NCBI GenBank assembly: GCA_038229595.1
Contig: JBBROH010000088.1
Span: 1-16,427, forward strand
Reading direction: 5' to 3'
DNA: 16,427 bases
From: JBBROH01 sp038229595
GTDB taxonomy: Bacteria; Chloroflexota; Chloroflexia; QHBQ01
Within the stretch, counting starts at the first letter, position 1. The number at the start of each line of letters is the position of its first letter. Made by a program: the position numbers and the translations under genes. Shown here in pieces: positions 1 to 7,420 of this stretch. The notes beneath the pieces are model-generated. The model was given only the letters and a program-made list of their open reading frames with translations, was not told the origin of the DNA and made no database searches.

Positions 1-1
1 G

Positions 2-2272
2 GTTGCCGCCGTTCCGCCAGTGCTGGTCGTTGACCAGCCGCGCCGCCTGCGCCTGCGGATCGGGCAGGGGGTGGCAGCAGTGTTGGTGCTGGTAATGGCC
101 GCGCAACTGGCGGGTACTGCCCTCGCCCGCTACGACCGCCAATCGCGCTCAACCCCCACCTGGCTTGAGATGTATGGCACCCAGTTGAGCGTCGCCCGCC
201 TGTTGCTCAAGTACGACAAGGCTTACGAGTTCTACGTTTCGCCGCGCTACATCGGCCTGCCGCCGCAAGCCTTCCTTGCCCCCAATATCAACCCGCCGCG
301 TACCTACGATGGTGCGTGGGCCTTGCCCTTCGATATCACAGGCCGCAACGTGGGCATCATCGCCGACCTGGAAAGCTCGGCGGACATGGCCCGGATGTAC
401 AAACTCTACCCCAACGCCACCTACACCGTGATCTACCCACCCAGCGACCAGAACCCGGTGCAGTACGTGACCCTGCTCAAGGAGAGCGACCTGAGCGCGA
501 TCAGGGGTGTGCATCTGCTCACCTACGCCGCTGACGCAGGGCCAGGCCCCAAACCCGCCAGCGACAAGTATGAGCCGAGCCTGAAGCACCAGTGGCTGGC
601 GGCAGACGGCAAGTTCCCCCTGCGCGCCCGCTTCGAGACCACCCTGCGCCTGGCGAACAGCAGCACCGCCAGCTTCTACCTGGAAGGTGCGCCGGTCAGC
701 GCAACGGTGACGGTGGATGGCTTCCCTGGGGAGATGGCCCGCTACGTCGCGGCGGGCCTGCACACCGTTGTGGTCGAGCAGACTGTGGCGGCGGCAGGTG
801 GTCAGACACGCTTGCTGATGGATGCGAACGGCAGCATTGGCCTGGAGATAGCCCCGGAGAGCCTGTTCAAGCCGTCGGTGGAAGCCCGTGGCCTGACTGG
901 CAACTACTACGCGGGCGGCAACGTGGCTGGCCCACCGACGCTGGCGCGGATCGACCCGTTTATCTCCTTCTACTATCACCTGACCCCCATGGGCCGACCC
1001 TACGCCATCCAGTGGACGGGTAAACTGTACATTCCGACCGACGGCAGCTACAACATCGCCACCGAGCAGATCAGCCGCTCGACCCTCGAAGTGGATGGGC
1101 AGATGGCGATCACCAACAACGTCTTCAACAGCCTGGCCGAACAGTCCTTCACCCTCAAGCGCGGCTTCCACGACATTCGCCTCACCTTCTACGACACAGA
1201 TGGTGGTTCGCATATGTTCCTCTACTGGACACCGCCCAACGGCGAACGGACGATCATCCCTTCGGCCTTCCTCTGGCCGGTGCAAGGCAGCTACCCTGCG
1301 CTGGATGCACCAGGGTTGCCGACGCTGGCCGAGGCCAGTGGCCGCCTGCCCCAGGACAAGCTAGCGAAGGATATGCCGCCCGCACCTACCCCTGTGCCGC
1401 AGCCAGCCCAACAGCCCCAGCAACCCAGCGGGCAGCCGACCCAGCCGCCAGCCAGCGAGAAGCTCGATCTACCCGCCGCCACCGTCCTCAGCGCGCGGGC
1501 CACGATCACCCTTGAGGGAGAAGCCCCCGTGCGTGGGGTGGCGGCTGATACGAAGGGCAACATCTATGTGCTGGCTGGTGGCGAGGGCAAAATACACAAG
1601 TACGATGCTGGCGGCAAGGAGCTAACCTCGTGGACGGTGGAGAAGGGGGGGCAGGTGGCTAAAGACCCCTCGGCGATCTCCATCGCTGGCGAGCGGGTCG
1701 TAGTGTTGGACGCAGCGACCGCCAACCTCCTCAGCTACGACCTGAACGGCAAGTCGCTTTCGGTGGTGCAAGCCTGCGCCTGCTTCAACCCGCGCGACAT
1801 GATCGCCCTGGTGGACGGTAGCTACTGGCTGGCGGACACCGGCCTCAACCGCCTGATCCACGTGGACAACCAGGGCAAGGAGCTTGGCACTGTCGGCCAA
1901 CAGGGTAGCGAGAGCGGCCAGTTGCTCGAACCAGCCGCCGTCTGGCAAGATAAGGAGGGCAACCTCTACAGCTACGACAGCGGCAACAAGCGGCTGCAAC
2001 GCTTCGACCGTAGCGGCCACTTCCTGGCCCAGTGGCCCTTCTACCCCAGCCCGCCGCTGAACGGGGCGCGCATCAGCGGCAACGACAAGTACATCTTCGT
2101 TACCGCCCCAGGCCAGAGCATGATCGTTGGCTATGACCACGAAGGTAAGGGGCCAGTAGTCTGGCAGCCGAGTGGCAAGAGCGCGCAACCGAGCGCAATC
2201 ACCGCCATTGGCAGCGGCTTTGCCGTCGCTTACCCGAAGGAGCAGCGGGTTTTGCTATTCGACTTGCCCTGA
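2..2272 (+). CDS. Membrane-anchored PA14 + NHL-propeller protein, 5' truncated (probable C-terminal part of a GT-C-type glycosyltransferase fusion)
   Basis: The reading frame is open to the left edge. The GTG at 20 is only the first possible start inside the window, and the true start probably lies outside. Numbered from that GTG, one hydrophobic segment (about 14-37) leads into an exported region. Residues 289-418 look like a PA14 domain, a beta-barrel often involved in carbohydrate binding, with GNYYAGG, a GKLYIPTDGSYNI strand and a final LYWTPPNGE. A Pro/Gln-rich linker (453-478) precedes an NHL/six-bladed propeller-type region (about 497-750), with repeats such as GNIYVLAGGEGKIHKYD and YWLADTGLNRLIHVD. 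The 935-residue protein encoded at 4323-7130 also joins a membrane part to a C-terminal NHL propeller, so the missing N-terminus may be a multi-pass glycosyltransferase; this is inference. The domain calls are fairly safe, but the enzymatic role is not visible here. The gene converges on the methyltransferase gene and ends 26 nt before a terminator stem. Confidence 0.82.
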   Translation, partial: VAAVPPVLVVDQPRRLRLRIGQGVAAVLVLVMAAQLAGTALARYDRQSRSTPTWLEMYGTQLSVARLLLKYDKAYEFYVSPRYIGLPPQAFLAPNINPPRTYDGAWALPFDITGRNVGIIADLESSADMARMYKLYPNATYTVIYPPSDQNPVQYVTLLKESDLSAIRGVHLLTYAADAGPGPKPASDKYEPSLKHQWLAADGKFPLRARFETTLRLANSSTASFYLEGAPVSATVTVDGFPGEMARYVAAGLHTVVVEQTVAAAGGQTRLLMDANGSIGLEIAPESLFKPSVEARGLTGNYYAGGNVAGPPTLARIDPFISFYYHLTPMGRPYAIQWTGKLYIPTDGSYNIATEQISRSTLEVDGQMAITNNVFNSLAEQSFTLKRGFHDIRLTFYDTDGGSHMFLYWTPPNGERTIIPSAFLWPVQGSYPALDAPGLPTLAEASGRLPQDKLAKDMPPAPTPVPQPAQQPQQPSGQPTQPPASEKLDLPAATVLSARATITLEGEAPVRGVAADTKGNIYVLAGGEGKIHKYDAGGKELTSWTVEKGGQVAKDPSAISIAGERVVVLDAATANLLSYDLNGKSLSVVQACACFNPRDMIALVDGSYWLADTGLNRLIHVDNQGKELGTVGQQGSESGQLLEPAAVWQDKEGNLYSYDSGNKRLQRFDRSGHFLAQWPFYPSPPLNGARISGNDKYIFVTAPGQSMIVGYDHEGKGPVVWQPSGKSAQPSAITAIGSGFAVAYPKEQRVLLFDLP

Positions 2273-2297
2273 ACCGCAGCCTGCAGATGGCAAAAAG

Positions 2298-2329
2298 AAG
2301 CCCCGTCTCCCAACCAGGGAGCGGGGTTT
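2298..2329. terminator. Bidirectional intrinsic terminator between convergent genes
   Basis: The arms CCCCGTCTCCC (2301-2311) and GGGAGCGGGG (2317-2326) pair with one bulged T around the loop AACCA. The stem is flanked by an A-rich run on the left (AAAAAGAA, 2292-2299) and TTT on the right. In either direction the stem is therefore followed by a short U-stretch. It lies in the 69-nt gap between two convergent stop codons. Confidence 0.8.
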
Positions 2330-2341
2330 CGCTTGTCGCTA

Positions 2342-3385
2342 CTAAGCCTTACGCTCCGCCTGCTTCTCCGCGTAGATGGTGAGCGTCGCACCCTGGCGCA
2401 GAGCAGCGGCCAGTAGGGTTGCTGGTACGCTGACCACGCCGAGCAGCCCGCCGAGCAGGATGGTAGCGACCACCTGCGGCGCAAGGTTGCCAGCCCCCTG
2501 GTCGGCCCCGATCACCTTTGCGGTACGCCCACGCAGGAGATTATAGAGCAGGTTAGGGCGTAGGCCGAGTTGGTTGAGGGCCGATTGCACAAAGCTAAAG
2601 CTGTCGAACTCTGGGGCGAAGAACTGCATCCTTTGCACCCGCAGGCCCGTGCGCTTGAGGGCGCGGCGCAGCGAGTGGGGGGTGAAGTGGTTAAGGTGGC
2701 GCGGCACATCGAGGTGGAACCACTTGTCGCCGCTGACCCGCGCTTCGAGGCTGGCGAAGTTCGGTACGCCGATCAGGAAGATACCGCCGGGGCGCAGCAG
2801 CCGGTTAACCTCGCGCACGGTGGCGGCAGGGTCGATCACGTGTTCCAGCACGTGCCACATCACCACCGCGTCAAAGTGGCCGCTGGGGAAGTGCTGATCG
2901 GTAAGGTCGCCGACCTGCACTGGCAGGCCTAGCACATCGCGGGGGTAACTGGCTGACCCCTCGCTCAACTCCGTCCCCACAACATCCCAGCCCAGCTTCC
3001 GCAACTGGGCCAGCAGGAGACCACGCCCGCAGCCGACATCCAGCACCCGCCCCGGCTGGCCGCCGTTCATCAGCGTCAATTGGCGGGCGCGGTAGCGGTA
3101 AAGGGCATCTTGCAGCCGCTCGATCACGCTGGGGAAGCGTTTGTCACGGTGGCTGCCGTAGTAGCCAGCCGGGTAGTAGGCGGCCAGTTCTTTCGGCGCA
3201 GGGGTGGGCTGGGTCTGCGCCCAGCCATGCTCCGCGTTGACCACGATCTCAAACTGCTCGTGGGTGATATAATCGGTGGCAGAAAACAGCCGCCGCGGGC
3301 TAGGGGTTGGCGGCTGGCTAGCCGGTTGGTCGGCACCGCTGCTCTCTGGGCTGGGGCTAGCCGCATCCACTTCGCTCAGGTTCAT
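2342..3385 (-). CDS. Class I SAM-dependent methyltransferase (methyltransferase 11/12 type) with C-terminal membrane segment
   Basis: The protein has 347 residues from the chosen start. The SAM-binding core is clear: motif I VLDVGCGRG (114-122), the acidic residue of GTELSE (138-143), WHVLEHV (177-183) and LRPGGIFLIGVPN (198-210 region). The segment KWFHLDVPRHLNHFTP (221-236) is typical of sugar or quinone-like small-molecule methyltransferases near glycosyltransferases. A hydrophobic stretch (about 301-328) suggests membrane association. The first 30 residues are Ser/Pro-rich and probably disordered. Start choice: an ATG at 3415 overlaps the upstream stop (TAATG) but has no nearby Shine-Dalgarno. 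The ATG at 3385 has AGAGGA seven bases upstream and is preferred; either may be used. It is the last gene of the glycan operon. The substrate is unknown; methylation of a lipid-linked or surface sugar is a guess from context. Confidence 0.88.
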   Translation of the reverse strand: MNLSEVDAASPSPESSGADQPASQPPTPSPRRLFSATDYITHEQFEIVVNAEHGWAQTQPTPAPKELAAYYPAGYYGSHRDKRFPSVIERLQDALYRYRARQLTLMNGGQPGRVLDVGCGRGLLLAQLRKLGWDVVGTELSEGSASYPRDVLGLPVQVGDLTDQHFPSGHFDAVVMWHVLEHVIDPAATVREVNRLLRPGGIFLIGVPNFASLEARVSGDKWFHLDVPRHLNHFTPHSLRRALKRTGLRVQRMQFFAPEFDSFSFVQSALNQLGLRPNLLYNLLRGRTAKVIGADQGAGNLAPQVVATILLGGLLGVVSVPATLLAAALRQGATLTIYAEKQAERKA

Positions 3386-3392
3386 CCTTGCT

Positions 3393-3398
3393 TCCTCT
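3393..3398 (-). promoter_or_regulatory. Shine-Dalgarno supporting the methyltransferase start at 3385
   Basis: AGAGGA on the minus strand lies 7 nt before the ATG at 3385. The alternative ATG at 3415 shares a base with the preceding stop codon and lacks a Shine-Dalgarno at normal distance, so it would depend on termination-reinitiation. Confidence 0.6.
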
Positions 3399-3414
3399 GG
3401 TATGCTACTCATCA

Positions 3415-4284
3415 TTATTGGCTGATGGCGGCGGTATCGCGCCCCTCCAGCTTGTTCAAGTCGTCGCCAGGGGGGGTAGCGGCCCCACCGGGGGTAAAGA
3501 GGCCCACACTATGATAGCGACTGACGATCTGCGAGAGCTTCTTGCTAAAGATTGGGTAGCGCATCAGGTGCAGCCGCTTGTGCAGCAGAAACTTACGCAT
3601 CACGTCTAGGGTTGCCAGACCGTAGACTACGCTGCGGCGGAAGTTGACCGAGGAGGCTTCCTTAAAGTAGCGGGTTGGCACTGGGATTTCGGCGATGCGG
3701 AAGCCGAAGGCGCGGGCCTGGGCGATCACCTCACTATCAAACACGAAGTCGTCGGAGTTGAGCAGGAAGGGGATCGTCTGCAACATCTGGCGAGTATAGG
3801 CGCGGAAGCCGGTGTGAGCCTCGGAAAGACTGGTACCCATCACCAGGTTCTCGGTAGTGGTCAGGAAGCGGTTGGAGATGTACTTCCAGATTGGCATTCC
3901 CCCGGCCAGAGCCTCGCCACTGAGCAGGCGCGAACCCAGCACCATGTCGGCGCGCCCCTCCAGCAGCGGCTGGATCATCTGCGGCACCAGGTCGGCGGCG
4001 TACTGGTTGTCAGGATGCAGCATCACTATGATGTCTGCCCCGTCACGCAGAGCCTCGAAGTAGCAGGTCTTCTGGTTGCCGCCGTAGCCCCGATTCTGGA
4101 TGTGGGTAATCACCTTGAGGCTGAGGCGGCGGGCGATCTCTACCGTCTCGTCGCTACTCACATCGTCTACCAGGATGATCTCGTCCACCACATCGGGGGG
4201 GATGTCAGCGACAGTGCGCTCCAACGTCTTCTCTGCGTTGTAAGCGGGCATTACGACTACGACTTTGGGCTTGTTGCTATTCAT
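3415..4284 (-). CDS. Family 2 glycosyltransferase, DPM1/polyprenyl-phosphate sugar synthase-like
   Basis: The 289-residue protein has a GT-A fold signature: MPAYNAEKTL (12-21), the nucleotide-binding LVDDVSSDET (38-47), NRGYGGNQK (64-72), a DxD-like MLHPDNQY (88-95) and VLGSRL (115-120). No transmembrane pair is evident, as in soluble DPM1-type enzymes. Such enzymes move a sugar from a nucleotide donor to dolichyl- or undecaprenyl-phosphate on the cytoplasmic face of the membrane. The neighbouring gene encodes a GT-C-type integral membrane glycosyltransferase, a class that uses such lipid-phosphate sugars, so the two probably act in sequence (inference). The gap from the upstream stop is 38 nt. 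No strong Shine-Dalgarno stands at normal distance; AAAGGA is about 15 nt upstream, so expression may rely partly on coupling. The exact sugar cannot be told. Confidence 0.9.
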   Translation of the reverse strand: MNSNKPKVVVVMPAYNAEKTLERTVADIPPDVVDEIILVDDVSSDETVEIARRLSLKVITHIQNRGYGGNQKTCYFEALRDGADIIVMLHPDNQYAADLVPQMIQPLLEGRADMVLGSRLLSGEALAGGMPIWKYISNRFLTTTENLVMGTSLSEAHTGFRAYTRQMLQTIPFLLNSDDFVFDSEVIAQARAFGFRIAEIPVPTRYFKEASSVNFRRSVVYGLATLDVMRKFLLHKRLHLMRYPIFSKKLSQIVSRYHSVGLFTPGGAATPPGDDLNKLEGRDTAAISQ

Positions 4285-4322
4285 AAGCTAAGAAGTGTGT
4301 CCTTTCTGCTCAAGGCCGAAGC

Positions 4323-7130
4323 CTATTGTGGGGGGAAGACCTGGACGCGGCGGCTGTCCGACTCTAGGGTGTAGACCTTGCCGCCTGGATCAGTAGCCAC
4401 GTCGACCAGGCCCTGGAACTGCCCGACCCCGCCACCAGGCAGGCCGAGGATGCGGGCGTTACCGCTGTCGGTATTGATCGCTATCAGCCTGTTGCGCTCC
4501 GAACTGGTGACGTAGAGGATATTGTCGTGGGCGGCCAGGTGCAGGCTGGTCTCCTGCTCGAAGCCGAGCAGCGGCCATTCGCGCAGGAAATTGCCCGCAC
4601 TGTCGAACTGAGCGATGCGCCGCTTGAGGTCGCTGACGTAGATTTGGCCGTTGCTGCCAACTGTACAATCTATTGGCTGGTAGAGTTGCTTTGGCACAGT
4701 GCGTTCCAGACTATAGTTGCCGAACTGAGTGATCAACTTGCCAGTGCTGTCCAACTTGATCACCCGATTGCCGCCGGTGTCGGCTAGGTAGATGTTGCCT
4801 TGCGGATCAGCGCAGAGGCCACGTGAGCCATAGCTCTGGGCGGCATTGTTGGGGTTGAGCTTGCCCAGCAGCTTGCCGTCCGGGTCGTAGACAGCCATGC
4901 CGCCATTGCTGTTGAGGGCGATCAGGTGGCCCTGGGTAAAGAGCAGCGACACCAGCCGCCCGCGCTCGCTCTCGCTGGTCTCGGCGAACAGCCGCCAGTG
5001 GGCTGCGGCCTTGCCGTCAGCGTTGATGCGGGTCACGCTGAAGTTCTCGCGGTCGGCGATGTAAGCGTTACCCTGATCGTCGGCGGCAATCGCCAGCGGG
5101 ATCGGGATCGCGTAGTCACCCTGGGGGACGGTGGTGGTCAGCGGCACAAACTGCGCGGGCGGCACCTCGCTAATCTGGGCGTAGACATCCTTCAGGCCGA
5201 GGGTGTAGCTGTAGAACAGGTAGCTGCCGATCAGCAGCCCCAGCCCGGCTAGCAGGCTGACCAGCGAGCGGCGCAGCCCCCAGCGTGGTCGGGTTGGGCT
5301 GGTCGCAGGCAGTACATAGGTAGCTGGTTCAGCTTCCACCACCGCCTCTGCCACCGCTGTCTCGCCCAGGCTGGCTGCCCCCCCCGGCGGAACTACCCGC
5401 CCTGGCTGGGTAGCGGCTGGCCCATTGGTGGGCAGGCTCCTCGCGCTAGCCACCACACTGAGGGTGACTTGCGGGCGGTAGCTGCGTTGCGCCCACCAGT
5501 AGAGCAGCAACCCCAGCAACAGCACCGCCGCAATCCAGGTGAGGGCAGGAACGCTCTCCTGCACGGCATTGCGGGCCGAATAGCCCTGGCTGAGGAAGCC
5601 CACTTTGCTGTGGGCGAACACAAAATCGGGGAGATAACCGTTGCTGGGGGTCGTCTCGGCCCAGTGCTGTAGCCCTGGATTGGGGATGCGCAAAATTAGA
5701 ATCTTGAACAGGTCGAAGCCGTTGAGGTCGAAGGCAAACGAACGTTGGGGGTTGAATAGGAAGGAGGCAGTCTGCACCAGGCTGACGGCCAGCAAGCCGC
5801 CATAGGTCAGCTTGTAGATCAGCGAGGGGAGTAGCGCACTGATGCGGGCAAAGCCGAGGGCAAAGGGTAGGGCGAACAGTGGCAGGATGGCGATGAAATA
5901 GCGGGCGGGTGGAGCCCAGATGCCCCACCAGTACTTGAAGTTGGCGAGCAGGCCGAGGTAGGGGATCGCCACCGCCAGGATCACGATCAGGTCTAGCCGC
6001 CACCGCTTCTCCAGGCCCATGATGATCAGCCCTACCCCGGCAAGCAGGAAGACTGGGGCGGTAGTGAGGAAGCCGAAACGCTGGTCAATGAACAGGCCGA
6101 GGCCAGCGAGGATGGTATCGGTCGCATCGTTGCGTTCCAGGTAGCCAGCCTTGATCGTGAACTCGTGAAAGAGGGTGTAGCTCCAACCAAAGATGCCCAG
6201 GGCAGAGACGAACAGCAGCAGCGGCAAGGCAGCATAGTGGCGCAACCAGGTAGCTAGCTTCGGCTTGCCGAGCACGCTCATGTAGAAGTAGAACAGGGTG
6301 AGGATGCCAGCAAGCGGGATGTAGCGGTAGTGCAACCAGGGCAGCGAAGCGATGCTGAGGGTGAGCAGCGCAGTCTGCCACCAGGTGTTCTGCCAGAGGC
6401 GGATGCGGCGGAAGGCGTAGATCACCAGCAGGGCGGCGGGCAGTTCGGTGAAGATTAGGTAGACGAAGGGAAAGATGGGCAGGGTAAGCATGAAGGTGAG
6501 GACAGTGAGGACAGCGATCCACCGCTTGCTGACCGCCTCGCGCACCAGCAGGTAGATGTTGGCGGCTAGCAGTGCGCCGAGCAAGTTGAGGAAGAAGACT
6601 ACTGCTAGCCGTCCACCCAGGGCGTAAGCTGGGGCGATCAGGATGCTAAGGCCGAGGCCGTGCCAGGTGTAAGCCTCGCTCTGGCTGCCGTCGGCGGGCA
6701 GCGGCGTGGCGGGGTCAGTGCTGGCGCAGCGGCGGCTGGGCGGCTCAATCTGCTCCCACTGCACTGGCAGCGGGTAGGTCATGTTCGGCCAGCCCTGGTA
6801 GCCCTGCGGAGGGGTCACACCCGGCTGCCAGTACGAGGCTGGATAGAAGCCCTGCTCGTCACGCTGGCGGAAGTTATTGCACTCGTTGAAGTCGCCATCC
6901 TTGAGCAGGCTGATCGTAGTCATCAGGTAGGTTGGCTCGTCGCCAGAAACCGGGTCAAGGATGGTGGTAAGGCGGGGAGTAAAGGCGGCAAAGAGGGCAA
7001 AAGCAACCAGAAAGACGATAGCGATTTCCACAAAGCTAGTGCTGGTGGTCGTCTCGCTAGAGCGGGAGCGGACAGCGGGCAGGCTGGGAGCGGCCATGGT
7101 GGTTATGCTGCTCTCTTGCGAAACACTCAT
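4323..7130 (-). CDS. Multi-pass GT-C (GT39/ArnT-like) glycosyltransferase fused to C-terminal NHL propeller
   Basis: The 935-residue protein starts with an apparently disordered tail (1-33) and a first membrane helix (34-51). The loop DPVSGDEPTYL (59-69) follows, with D64-E65 at the position of the catalytic acidic pair of GT-C enzymes. Many further hydrophobic helices run through about residue 460 and another at 531-546. After a low-complexity linker (560-615) comes a last membrane helix (about 622-642). The C-terminal region (675-935) is an NHL propeller, with repeats such as ADPQGNIYLADTGGNRVIKL (774-793) and GSNGQIYVSDLKRRIAQFD (825-843). GT-C enzymes transfer sugars from polyprenyl-phosphate donors on the outer face of the membrane. 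The propeller would also be outside and could bind glycan or protein (inference). GAGGA lies 10 nt before the ATG. It heads a three-gene operon. Assignment to the GT39 family specifically is less certain than to the GT-C fold. Confidence 0.85.
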   Translation of the reverse strand: MSVSQESSITTMAAPSLPAVRSRSSETTTSTSFVEIAIVFLVAFALFAAFTPRLTTILDPVSGDEPTYLMTTISLLKDGDFNECNNFRQRDEQGFYPASYWQPGVTPPQGYQGWPNMTYPLPVQWEQIEPPSRRCASTDPATPLPADGSQSEAYTWHGLGLSILIAPAYALGGRLAVVFFLNLLGALLAANIYLLVREAVSKRWIAVLTVLTFMLTLPIFPFVYLIFTELPAALLVIYAFRRIRLWQNTWWQTALLTLSIASLPWLHYRYIPLAGILTLFYFYMSVLGKPKLATWLRHYAALPLLLFVSALGIFGWSYTLFHEFTIKAGYLERNDATDTILAGLGLFIDQRFGFLTTAPVFLLAGVGLIIMGLEKRWRLDLIVILAVAIPYLGLLANFKYWWGIWAPPARYFIAILPLFALPFALGFARISALLPSLIYKLTYGGLLAVSLVQTASFLFNPQRSFAFDLNGFDLFKILILRIPNPGLQHWAETTPSNGYLPDFVFAHSKVGFLSQGYSARNAVQESVPALTWIAAVLLLGLLLYWWAQRSYRPQVTLSVVASARSLPTNGPAATQPGRVVPPGGAASLGETAVAEAVVEAEPATYVLPATSPTRPRWGLRRSLVSLLAGLGLLIGSYLFYSYTLGLKDVYAQISEVPPAQFVPLTTTVPQGDYAIPIPLAIAADDQGNAYIADRENFSVTRINADGKAAAHWRLFAETSESERGRLVSLLFTQGHLIALNSNGGMAVYDPDGKLLGKLNPNNAAQSYGSRGLCADPQGNIYLADTGGNRVIKLDSTGKLITQFGNYSLERTVPKQLYQPIDCTVGSNGQIYVSDLKRRIAQFDSAGNFLREWPLLGFEQETSLHLAAHDNILYVTSSERNRLIAINTDSGNARILGLPGGGVGQFQGLVDVATDPGGKVYTLESDSRRVQVFPPQ

Positions 7131-7257
7131 TCTGGCAAAATCCTCACGCTAGTCCGCGAAGCACCGGTGGCAGGCAGCTACGGGCTGCTGGCCGCTGACC
7201 AACAACCAACACAGCACAAGGCCAGAGTGAGATGCAGCCTCAAGCCCCAGCGATAAT

Positions 7258-7266
7258 ATTATAGCA
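7258..7266 (-). promoter_or_regulatory. Extended -10 promoter for the glycan operon
   Basis: On the minus strand the sequence reads TGCTATAAT, a perfect -10 with the TGn extension. The hexamer 17 nt upstream (CGGCTT) is a poor -35, which fits an extended -10 promoter. The expected start near 7251 gives a leader of about 120 nt before the GT-C gene. It lies in the 290-nt gap after spoVR, suggesting the glycan genes form their own transcription unit. Confidence 0.5.
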
Positions 7267-7420
7267 CACAAGCCCGCTAGAAGCCGAGTCTTAGCCTACT
7301 ATCGCCAATGCGGATCGCGAGAGCGCGTGGGTGTTTGGTAAGGAATTGGTAAGGCGATTTGGGCTGAGGCAAGCAGCAGCCCCAGCGCAAGTAGCTGCTG
7401 GGTGGCTACTGGGCGGCTGG

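Noticed and set aside
149..1285. Minus-strand open frame of 378 residues inside the first gene
   Set aside because: The opposite strand encodes a clear PA14 domain; this translation is low in domain-like pattern and rich in Arg/His/Gln, as shadows are.
7374..7400. CAGCAGC...GCTGCTG stem as a terminator for the prkA operon
   Set aside because: A 7-bp stem with a 13-nt loop exists, but no U-run follows on the minus strand, so an intrinsic terminator is not supported.
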